Positions 1 to 6,274 of a stretch of DNA of 9,808 nucleotides are shown here, in pieces. Under the pieces are notes generated by a model. That model made no database searches. It saw nothing but the letters and a program-made list of their open reading frames with translations, and was not told the origin of the DNA. Each line of letters starts with the position of its first letter. The stretch's first letter is position 1. This DNA comes from CBFHSD01 sp965658375 (GTDB taxonomy: Bacteria > Bacteroidota > Bacteroidia > Flavobacteriales_G > Salibacteraceae), in assembly GCA_965658375.1 (NCBI GenBank), contig CBFHSD010000063.1:1-9808 (forward strand). Reading direction: 5' to 3'. A program made the translations under genes and the position numbers.

Positions 1-417
1 AGTAGACAGCATGCCTACTTTGAACCCTAGATTCTGAAACAATTGATGAAGTAACGTAACTACACTTGTCTTTCCATTGGTACCTGTAACGGCAACTACT
101 TTTAATGCCTCAGAAGGGTTATCGTAGAAATTCGCAGCGATGTATGCTAAAGCGCTGGATGAGTTGGCTACCTTCACATAGTTCACCCCTTGCTGAAAGG
201 TTTCTGGCAACTCTTCGCACACAATAACATGTGCTCCGTTTTCAATGGCCTTCGCTATAAATTTGTGGCCATCTACTTGTGTTCCTTTTTGGGCAACGAA
301 AAGCGTAAACGGCTTTACGTCTCTAGAATCAAACGTAATGTGCTCTACCGCAACATTGGTTGTTCCCACCACTTCGGTAATGCCTACTTTATAAAGTATT
401 TCCTTCAGTAGTTTCAT
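1..417 (-). CDS. murE: MurE, UDP-MurNAc-tripeptide ligase, N-terminal part
   Basis: This is the first 139 codons of the cytoplasmic ligase that adds the third amino acid (meso-diaminopimelate in most Bacteroidota) to UDP-MurNAc-L-Ala-D-Glu during peptidoglycan precursor synthesis. The gene runs off the left edge of the window. Translating the minus strand from the ATG at 417-415 gives a Mur-ligase N-terminal domain with the typical FDSRDV stretch at residues 29-34 and VAQKGTQVDGH at 41-51. The ATP-binding loop TGTNGKTS follows at 111-118. The substrate-choosing C-terminal residues are outside the window, so the DAP assignment is inferred from the lineage. The start codon overlaps the ftsI stop by four bases (ATGA), which fixes the start and implies translational coupling within the dcw operon. 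MurE is favoured over MurF or MurD because of the DSR motif and the position directly after ftsI. Confidence 0.93.
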   Translation of the reverse strand, partial: MKLLKEILYKVGITEVVGTTNVAVEHITFDSRDVKPFTLFVAQKGTQVDGHKFIAKAIENGAHVIVCEELPETFQQGVNYVKVANSSSALAYIAANFYDNPSEALKVVAVTGTNGKTSVVTLLHQLFQNLGFKVGMLST

Positions 418-2519
418 GCCAGTGTCAATGTGATTTTTTGTCCTCTAATAATGGTAGTTCCAGGAGAAAGTGACTGTGACTTTACTGCTCCACGTCCAGA
501 AAACTGAACCTTTACTCCCTTGTTTTCCAAGAGGTAGAGTGCATCTTCAATAGACATCCCTCTTACATCTGGAATTTGCAACTCTTCTATATGAACCCCT
601 AAAACCTGCACGCTGTCCATGCCTGTATTGGTTCGCACCCATGCATCTTGACTTTTCATGGAGTAATCCACATCAAGCGTGGCGAACACCTCTTCTAAAT
701 CTGTATAGTAGCCACTTTTAGAAACTGGAATTGATGTTCTTGTAGCATTGGCCATTTGATTTTGCTTCAATTCATCATGCAAACGAATACTTGTAGAGTA
801 CACCTTATCTGAAATCTCTTTAAAAATGGGTCCGGCAACAAGGTTCCCGTAATACACATTTCTAGAGGGCGCACTCACCAAAACCATACAAGAGTATTTG
901 GGATCTTCTGCTGGGAAATAACCGCAGAAAGAAGCCTGGTGGGTTGTTTTGTCATAGCCCGAACTGCCTTTGGCTATTTGAGCTGTTCCTGTTTTACCAG
1001 CAATGCGGTAATCGGCATGCGCTAAGTTTGTTGCTGTACCCTCAACCACAACGGCTTCAAGCATTTGATGCAACTTATCAATGGTTTCTTTAGAGGCTAT
1101 TCGACTTTTCAATATTTGCGGTTCAAAGGTTTGAACCACGTCTCCATGTTTTCTAATTTGCTTTACAAACAGCGGACGCATTACTGTACCATCATTCGCT
1201 ACTCCATTGTAAAAAGTCAACATCTGCAAAGGAGTCATCTCCATTTCATACCCAATAGACATCCACGGAAGTGAAATACCAGACCACATAGAATCATTCA
1301 CTGATTTGATGTATGGGCGACCTTCTCCTGGAATTTCAAGACCTAAAGGCTTATTGAGGCCCAAAGAGTAGAGTTTATTGATGAAATCTTGTGGATTAGA
1401 CCCGTAATTTTCATTGATAATGCGCGCAATGGCAATATTGGAACTCACCGCAAAAGCGGTCTTGACATCTATAGTACCGTAGCCTCCCTTTTTGGAATCT
1501 TTCATGGTCTCTTTGTAGAACTTAAAGTTACCATCACCCGTTTCAATCTTGGTATCTAAATCAACCACTTCATCTTCTAAAGCCACCAAGTAAGAAGCAA
1601 GTTTAAAGGTAGAACCCGGATCTGTTGAAGCGCCTACGGCAAAGTTGTACTTCTCGTAATAATTGCCATCATCTCCTTTTTGCAGGTTGGCTATGGCACG
1701 TATTTCACCTGTCTCAACTTCCATGAGCACCACGCTTCCATGTTGTGCATTGTGCAATTGCAATTGTTTTAAAAGTGCGTTTTGAGCGACATCTTGAATA
1801 TTGATATCGATGGTTGTTATCAAGTCAGAACCATCTTCTGGCTCTATCTCGTTTTCATCGTTTACCGGCATCCATACGCCACCGGCAATTTTTTGCATAA
1901 GTCTTTTTCCACTCACCCCACTCAACTCACTTGAATAGGCACCTTCCAAGCCAACAGACTGCCCTGGACCGCGATCGTAACCAATGGTTCTTCGCGCTAA
2001 CTTTCTAAACGGACGCGAGCGCTTGTTTTGCTGTACATAGATGAATCCACCTTTATAACGTCCACGGTTAAAAATTGGGAAATTTCGCATCTCTTTGAGC
2101 TGCGTATACTTTACATTTCTTTTAATCAAGTGATAACGTTTCCCCTGACGTCTGGCATTTACCAAATCTTCGCGGTAGCGGTATGGCGACTTGTCACCGA
2201 ACAAATCACTCAAACACCAAGCTAAAGAATCAATGTTTTCTGAGAACAACTCAGAAGAAATTGCTTCGGCATTGGGATCAAAACGTATTTCATAAAAAGG
2301 AACCGATGTTGCCAACAGCGAACCATCGTTGGCGTAGATATTTCCACGAACAGCATCTATGGTGCGGTACTTAATGGTTAAGTTTTCGGCTTTCGCACGC
2401 CACTCATCGCCATTTACAAACATGATTTTCACCACGCTCGCAAGCACCGCCAAACCGAAAAGCCCCAGTAGAATATACATGAGGTAAGCTCTTTTCAATA
2501 TGTTGTCGCGCTGTTCCAT
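414..2519 (-). CDS. ftsI: FtsI-type division transpeptidase (class B PBP) with C-terminal PASTA domain
   Basis: This is a 701-residue inner-membrane penicillin-binding protein that crosslinks septal peptidoglycan in the divisome. A single membrane anchor lies at about residues 11-33. The class B dimerisation domain follows, with the RGNIYANDGSLLA signature at 58-70. The transpeptidase domain carries the catalytic STFK motif (Ser303, Lys306), SSN at 359-361 and KTG at 509-511, so all three active-site motifs are intact. Residues from about 645 to the end form one PASTA repeat (IPDVRGMSIEDAL at 649-661), usual for the Bacteroidota division PBP but absent from E. coli FtsI. The residues 575-640 linking the two domains look low in conserved features. 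The ATG directly abuts the ftsL stop (TAAATG), and the 3' end overlaps murE by four bases. An elongation-type PBP2 is the alternative, but the dcw position and PASTA domain argue for FtsI (also called PBP3 or spoVD-like). Confidence 0.95.
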   Translation of the reverse strand: MEQRDNILKRAYLMYILLGLFGLAVLASVVKIMFVNGDEWRAKAENLTIKYRTIDAVRGNIYANDGSLLATSVPFYEIRFDPNAEAISSELFSENIDSLAWCLSDLFGDKSPYRYREDLVNARRQGKRYHLIKRNVKYTQLKEMRNFPIFNRGRYKGGFIYVQQNKRSRPFRKLARRTIGYDRGPGQSVGLEGAYSSELSGVSGKRLMQKIAGGVWMPVNDENEIEPEDGSDLITTIDINIQDVAQNALLKQLQLHNAQHGSVVLMEVETGEIRAIANLQKGDDGNYYEKYNFAVGASTDPGSTFKLASYLVALEDEVVDLDTKIETGDGNFKFYKETMKDSKKGGYGTIDVKTAFAVSSNIAIARIINENYGSNPQDFINKLYSLGLNKPLGLEIPGEGRPYIKSVNDSMWSGISLPWMSIGYEMEMTPLQMLTFYNGVANDGTVMRPLFVKQIRKHGDVVQTFEPQILKSRIASKETIDKLHQMLEAVVVEGTATNLAHADYRIAGKTGTAQIAKGSSGYDKTTHQASFCGYFPAEDPKYSCMVLVSAPSRNVYYGNLVAGPIFKEISDKVYSTSIRLHDELKQNQMANATRTSIPVSKSGYYTDLEEVFATLDVDYSMKSQDAWVRTNTGMDSVQVLGVHIEELQIPDVRGMSIEDALYLLENKGVKVQFSGRGAVKSQSLSPGTTIIRGQKITLTLA

Positions 2520-2942
2520 TTATCGCTCAAGCAATTCTTCGATTTTTTCTTCTTCTTCTTCCGTTAAAACCAATTTTCTTGGAGGATCTGTGGATTCTAC
2601 CAAGCCCAAGTCTCTCTCTTCTAAAATCTTTACCAGCTCACTTTGCTTGGTGGTATACATCAAGTCACTCTGAATGGTGATGAACTCACTACGGAGCTCT
2701 TTCAATTCTGAGCTCGTCTTACTTATTTTTCGCACTGTATCTTGAGCCATATAGCCGTTGGCGATGTACACCAAACCCATAAAAACCAAGAATAAGATGT
2801 AAGGAAGGCGATCCATCACATCTTCTTTCACCAAGAAGTTTCCGCTCACAAACTGCAGCATAGGGCGCATCACTTTGCTTGCCTTTTGCACCGTTTTGCT
2901 CGGCTTCTTCTCTTCGGTTTCTATTTTTCTTCTATTGCTCAT
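2520..2942 (-). CDS. ftsL: FtsL-like divisome protein
   Basis: This 140-residue bitopic membrane protein sits exactly where ftsL lies in dcw operons, between rsmH and ftsI. It has a basic cytoplasmic N-terminus (about residues 1-45), one membrane segment at about 47-64, then a periplasmic stretch from about 68 to 110 with the spaced hydrophobic residues of a short coiled coil. It ends in a strongly acidic tail (128-139). Sequence conservation in FtsL is poor, so the call rests mainly on topology, size and position. It fits the Bacteroidota FtsL-like family, which is longer at the N-terminus than E. coli FtsL. FtsL is known to pair with FtsB and FtsQ and to activate FtsWI. The start overlaps the end of rsmH by 11 bp, and its stop touches the ftsI ATG. 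Confidence 0.85.
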   Translation of the reverse strand: MSNRRKIETEEKKPSKTVQKASKVMRPMLQFVSGNFLVKEDVMDRLPYILFLVFMGLVYIANGYMAQDTVRKISKTSSELKELRSEFITIQSDLMYTTKQSELVKILEERDLGLVESTDPPRKLVLTEEEEEKIEELLER

Positions 2943-3843
2943 TTATTCTTTTCGCTATCCGCATTTTTGCGCTTCGCGCTCTCGGATTTCTTTCTATCTC
3001 TTCTGCCGTAGGCACAATTATTTTTTGCTGAATAGGTTGAAACGGACGGATCAGGTTCCCGAAAAAATCTTTCTCCTGCTTACCTTCTAGATTCCCGCTT
3101 CTCAAGAAATTCTTCACTAAGCGATCCTCTAAACTGTGGTAAGAAATCACCACTACTCTACCACCTACTGCTACCGTATCTGTCAATTGCTTTAGCCAAT
3201 CTTCTAGCGTTGAAATCTCATCATTCACTGCAATGCGCAGGGCTTGAAAAACACGAGCCCTAAACTGACTTTGCTTTCTAGGAGGCTCAAGATGTCTCAA
3301 AGCCTCAATCAACTTTTGAGTTGTATCTAGCGGATCATTAGCCCTAGCTTTTACAATGTCTTGCGCAATACGGTATCCGTTTTTCAACTCCCCGTAAAGC
3401 TTGAATGTCTTTGATAATTCTTCCACATCTGCCTCTGCCACAAATTGAGCGGCTGACTTTCCAGACTTAGGATTCATGCGCATATCTAAAGGACCATCTT
3501 CTCGAATGGTAAACCCTCTGCTTGCCTGGTTGAATTGATGTGATGAAACACCTAAATCAGCCAACACGCCATCTACTGGAAGCGCCTTCATAAACTGAAG
3601 GTAATTCTTCATGAATCTGAAATTCTGAGGAACCAAGTCAAAGCGCTTATCATCTAAGGCATTGGCTTGCGCATCTGGATCTTGATCAAAAGCAATCAAT
3701 CGACCGTTTTCTAACTCATTCAATATGCCACGAGAGTGACCACCACCCCCAAACGTTACATCCACATAAGTGCCATCTGACTTAATCGCTAAGCCTTCGA
3801 GCGATTCTTGAAACAAGACCGGATCATGATAATCACTCCTCAT
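2932..3843 (-). CDS. rsmH: RsmH, 16S rRNA (cytosine-1402-N4)-methyltransferase
   Basis: This cytoplasmic SAM-dependent enzyme (formerly MraW) methylates N4 of C1402 in the decoding centre of 16S rRNA. The 303 residues match the usual family length. Visible motifs are the SAM-binding DVTFGGGGHS at 28-37, FDQDPDA at 52-58, DGVLADLGVSSHQ at 91-103, the family-specific FQALRIAVNDE at 199-209, SYHSLEDR at 234-241 and the C-terminal NPRARSAKMR at 286-295. The ATG at 3843 lies inside the end of mraZ (11 bp overlap), and its TAG stop lies inside ftsL (11 bp overlap). It is therefore expected to be expressed only as part of the dcw transcript, coupled to both neighbours. There are no missing motifs or signs of damage. 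Confidence 0.97.
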   Translation of the reverse strand: MRSDYHDPVLFQESLEGLAIKSDGTYVDVTFGGGGHSRGILNELENGRLIAFDQDPDAQANALDDKRFDLVPQNFRFMKNYLQFMKALPVDGVLADLGVSSHQFNQASRGFTIREDGPLDMRMNPKSGKSAAQFVAEADVEELSKTFKLYGELKNGYRIAQDIVKARANDPLDTTQKLIEALRHLEPPRKQSQFRARVFQALRIAVNDEISTLEDWLKQLTDTVAVGGRVVVISYHSLEDRLVKNFLRSGNLEGKQEKDFFGNLIRPFQPIQQKIIVPTAEEIERNPRARSAKMRIAKRINEQ

Positions 3844-4306
3844 TTTCTTTCTTTCGCTCTAATTCACCCATTACATCTTCTGCAAGTGACTCGAACTCAT
3901 CGCTCTCGTCACCCATCAAGCCATCATATTTCGCCTTATCCCAAACCTCAATGCGGTTTGCATATGCAAATAGGACCACCTCTTTTTTAACCCCTGCCGA
4001 CTCGGCAAGCGTTTTTGGAACATTTAAGCGCCCACTCGCATCTAACTGCAATTGGGTAGCACCATTATGGAATTGTCTGTAAAATTTTCTGTTTTTGGCG
4101 ATGAAAAGGTTCAAGTCATTAAAGCGAGCAGTTTCATTTTCCCACTCATTCATCGGGTAAAGCACAAGACACCCCTCAAAACCACGATTCATTACGAATC
4201 GCTCTTGAGCTATAGGGTCTATCTGCTTCTTCAACCCTGAAGGAAGAAGAAAACGCCCCTTTGCGTCTAGTTTACACTCATATTCTCCAATGAAATTCGC
4301 CACCAA
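3833..4306 (-). CDS. mraZ: MraZ, transcriptional regulator of the dcw operon
   Basis: MraZ is a ring-forming DNA-binding protein with two SpoVT/AbrB-type domains that controls its own operon (a repressor in E. coli). Both domain signatures are visible: DAKGRFLLP at residues 14-22 and DASGRLNVP at 89-97. The 157 residues end in an acidic, charged tail (about 132-157). There is no ATG start. The frame opens straight after a TAA stop at 4309-4307 with TTG (4306-4304) followed at once by GTG (4303-4301), so translation must begin at one of these near residue 1 or 2. I list the TTG, but GTG is equally good and would give MANFIGEYE. It is first in the operon, overlaps rsmH by 11 bp, and is preceded by TGGG repeats that match known MraZ binding sites. 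Confidence 0.95.
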   Translation of the reverse strand: MVANFIGEYECKLDAKGRFLLPSGLKKQIDPIAQERFVMNRGFEGCLVLYPMNEWENETARFNDLNLFIAKNRKFYRQFHNGATQLQLDASGRLNVPKTLAESAGVKKEVVLFAYANRIEVWDKAKYDGLMGDESDEFESLAEDVMGELERKKENEE

Positions 4307-4330
4307 TTATGCTTTAATGCTTTCGAAGTG

Positions 4331-4338
4331 TAAAAGTA
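4331..4338 (-). promoter_or_regulatory. Possible -7 promoter element for the dcw operon
   Basis: On the minus strand this reads TACTTTTA, seven of eight bases matching the Bacteroidota TAnnTTTG -7 element. It lies 25 bp before the mraZ start and 10 bp downstream of the nearest TGGG box, so MraZ bound at the boxes would cover the -33 region. No TTG -33 element is seen at the right spacing. This is a weak match, offered as the best candidate in the region. Confidence 0.3.
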
Positions 4339-4347
4339 GAAGATTTT

Positions 4348-4393
4348 TCCCACTCTTACCCACGAAGCACCACAATGTTGATAACTTCTCCCA
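4348..4393 (-). promoter_or_regulatory. Putative MraZ operator: TGGG repeats upstream of mraZ
   Basis: Read on the minus strand, TGGGA lies at 4393-4389, TGGGT at 4362-4358 and TGGGA at 4352-4348. The two nearer the gene are exactly 10 bp apart (TGGGT, five bases, TGGGA), which is the arrangement described for E. coli MraZ (TGGGN repeats separated by five bases). The third is 31 bp further up, about three helical turns, on the same face. The pair lies about 42-58 bp before the mraZ start, so binding there would fit autoregulation of the dcw operon. The sequences are seen directly; the binding is inferred from the family. Confidence 0.6.
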
Positions 4394-4520
4394 CTTTAGA
4401 CGTGATTATCTGAGATATTCACCACTCCATCTCCCGTGAAATGGACAGTTTACGAAATTGCACACATGGTGGTAGTTTGTGGGAGCTAGAAACCAAATGG
4501 TGTAAACACTGCATTGTTAA

Positions 4521-4539
4521 TGACCCTTTATTAAGGTCA
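4521..4539. repeat. Inverted repeat TGACC-N9-GGTCA in the divergent promoter region
   Basis: This is a five-base perfect dyad with a nine-base AT-rich centre, 19 bp in all. It ends about 21 bp before the -7 element at 4561-4568, so it covers or flanks the expected -33 position of the hydrolase promoter. It could be an operator, but a dyad this short can arise by chance. Confidence 0.3.
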
Positions 4540-4560
4540 ACTTAGAACTTCATAAATGCT

Positions 4561-4568
4561 TAATTTTG
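4561..4568 (+). promoter_or_regulatory. Bacteroidota-type -7 promoter element for hydrolase-engB
   Basis: TAATTTTG is a perfect match to the TAnnTTTG -7 consensus of flavobacterial housekeeping promoters. It ends 18 bp before the hydrolase ATG, leaving a short, A-rich leader with no Shine-Dalgarno sequence, as is usual in this phylum. I see no TTG -33 element at 17-23 bp upstream, so the promoter may be weak or helped by an activator. Confidence 0.5.
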
Positions 4569-4586
4569 TAAGTAAGATTCAATTCC

Positions 4587-5348
4587 ATGGAAGAGGACAT
4601 TATTCACGAAGGTGAATTTCAATATTTAGAGAAAGGAGAAGGTAAAGTGCTGTTATTGCTGCACGGATTGTTCGGTGCATTGAGCAACTTTGAAGATGTG
4701 ATCCATCACTTTTCAAAAACTCACAAGGTTGTGGTTCCCCTGATGCCGATATACACCTTGCCGGTTATTAATACGAACGTTAAGAATTTAGCCAAGTTTG
4801 TACATGAGTTTGTAGAATTTAAAAAGTACGACAAAGTGAATTTGGTCGGCAACTCACTAGGGGGACATGTAAGCCTCGTATACCTTACCAAACACATTGA
4901 CCGTGTAGAATCTGTTACACTCACAGGATCATCTGGCCTTTACGAAAACGCTATGGGTGGCAGCGTGCCTAGAAAGGGCGACCGCACCTATATAGAAAAC
5001 AAAGTACAAGAGACTTTTTACAATCCTGACCATGCCACGGTAGAATTGGTAGATGAATGTTTTGAGATTGTAAATGATCGCACGAAACTCATTCGCATCT
5101 TAGCTTTGGCAAAATCTGCCATTCGTCATAACATGGGTAAAGAACTACCCAATTTTAATGTGCCTGCATGTTTGATCTGGGGTAAAAACGATAGTGTTAC
5201 CCCACCAGAAGTGGCAGAAGAATTTCATAAACTTTTACCACAAAGCGAATTGTTTTGGATTGACGAATGTGGCCACGCCCCAATGATGGAGCAACCAGAG
5301 CAATTCAATGCCATTCTCGGCAACTGGCTGAACAAACAAGGACTATAA
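4587..5348 (+). CDS. Alpha/beta hydrolase, substrate unknown
   Basis: This is a 253-residue single-domain alpha/beta hydrolase. Visible features are the oxyanion-hole HGLFG at 26-30, the nucleophile elbow GNSLGG at 88-93 (Ser90), the acid in GKNDSVTP at 199-206 (Asp202) and the catalytic histidine in CGHAPMMEQP at 228-237 (His230). The full Ser-Asp-His triad is present, so it should be an active esterase, thioesterase or C-C hydrolase; the sequence alone does not choose among them. There is no signal peptide or membrane segment, so it is probably cytoplasmic. The start is the ATG 18 bp after a good -7 element. Its stop is one base before the engB start, so the two are co-transcribed. Its link with EngB or the adjacent division operon is unexplained. 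Confidence 0.88.
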   Translation: MEEDIIHEGEFQYLEKGEGKVLLLLHGLFGALSNFEDVIHHFSKTHKVVVPLMPIYTLPVINTNVKNLAKFVHEFVEFKKYDKVNLVGNSLGGHVSLVYLTKHIDRVESVTLTGSSGLYENAMGGSVPRKGDRTYIENKVQETFYNPDHATVELVDECFEIVNDRTKLIRILALAKSAIRHNMGKELPNFNVPACLIWGKNDSVTPPEVAEEFHKLLPQSELFWIDECGHAPMMEQPEQFNAILGNWLNKQGL

Positions 5349-5349
5349 G

Positions 5350-5958
5350 GTGCTGATTAAAGAAGCTAATTTTGTAAAAAGCAGCCAAAATTTGGAAGCT
5401 TGCCCTGCAGAAGACAGAGCAGAATATGCCTTTATTGGCCGATCAAATGTTGGAAAATCTTCTTTGATTAACATGCTCACCAACCACAGCAAACTAGCAA
5501 AAACTAGTGGGAGCCCAGGAAAAACACAACTCATCAATCATTTTGACATCAATGGCAAATGGTACTTGGTAGATTTACCAGGCTATGGCTATGCACGCAC
5601 CTCTAAAGTAATGCGCGCTGGATTCAAGAAAATGATTTACAACTACCTTGAATACCGTAAAAATCTGCTCTGCACCTTTGTTTTGATTGACTCAAGAATT
5701 GAGCCTCAAACCATAGATCAAGAATTTATGGAATGGATGGTGACACATGGTTTGCCTTTTGTTATGGTATTCACAAAAGCTGACAAACAAAGTGAAACTA
5801 AAACCAACAACAACATCGAGACTTACAAAAAGAAGATGCTTGAAAGTTGGGAGGAACTGCCTCCTTATTACATCACTTCATCCGTCCAGAAATTAGGAGG
5901 AGATGAAATTTTGAAATTCATTGAAGATACCAACCCTATCTTTAGTCGCGAGAGATAA
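5350..5958 (+). CDS. engB: EngB/YihA/YsxC, ribosome-assembly GTPase
   Basis: This 202-residue TRAFAC-class GTPase assists late assembly of the large ribosomal subunit (known for B. subtilis YsxC) and is usually essential. The motifs in order are the G1 loop GRSNVGKS at 30-37, the switch I region with SGSPGKTQ at 53-60, G3 DLPG at 75-78 followed by YGYA, G4 TKAD at 142-145 and G5 TSS at 176-178. All are intact and the length is typical. The start is a GTG. No in-frame ATG exists between an upstream TGA at 5329-5331 and residue 42, which lies inside the conserved core, so GTG is the only sensible choice. It follows the hydrolase stop by one base. Its 3' end overlaps the end of gldC on the other strand by 17 bp. 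Confidence 0.96.
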   Translation: MLIKEANFVKSSQNLEACPAEDRAEYAFIGRSNVGKSSLINMLTNHSKLAKTSGSPGKTQLINHFDINGKWYLVDLPGYGYARTSKVMRAGFKKMIYNYLEYRKNLLCTFVLIDSRIEPQTIDQEFMEWMVTHGLPFVMVFTKADKQSETKTNNNIETYKKKMLESWEELPPYYITSSVQKLGGDEILKFIEDTNPIFSRER

Positions 5959-6274
5959 TTCCCGTTTCTTCACCCCACGACATCATCATTTCCTGTAATT
6001 TCTTTGCACCCGCATTGTCATTGGTTGCACGTGCATAGGTATCTGCCAAGGTCATAACGTTTTGGAAAGTGAAAATCTTCATCTCATCCATATCCATCTC
6101 TTTGGTCCACAAATCAATACGCAGGGTGTTGCGTTCTTTTTCATCCCAAAGAGCAATCATAGATGCTTTGCTGCTTCCACCTTCATCAGAATCTGAAGCT
6201 TGCCATTCAATTTTTTCTGGCACTTGGTTCTCGTCAAACTGAAGTTTGAATTTTATTTCTGCGTCTCTACTCAT
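5942..6274 (-). CDS. gldC: GldC, gliding motility-associated protein
   Basis: This 110-residue soluble protein has no signal peptide or membrane segment. It matches the GldC family in length and in the stretches DENQVPEKIEW (14-24), LRIDLWTKEMDMDEMKIF (51-68) and LADTYARAT (76-84). In Flavobacterium johnsoniae gldC lies next to gldB and improves gliding but is not strictly required; its biochemical role is unknown. Here it follows gldB with a one-base TAATG junction, so the two are translationally coupled. The last 17 bp lie antisense to the end of engB, leaving no room for a separate terminator between the two convergent transcripts. Confidence 0.9.
   Translation of the reverse strand: MSRDAEIKFKLQFDENQVPEKIEWQASDSDEGGSSKASMIALWDEKERNTLRIDLWTKEMDMDEMKIFTFQNVMTLADTYARATNDNAGAKKLQEMMMSWGEETGIISRD

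Noticed and set aside
190..411. 73-codon open frame on the plus strand at the left edge
   Set aside because: It lies wholly antisense to murE, whose motifs are clear, and shows no protein features of its own.
4500..4509. GTGTAAACAC palindrome in the divergent region
   Set aside because: It is four bases per arm with a two-base centre, too short to support as an operator without conservation data.
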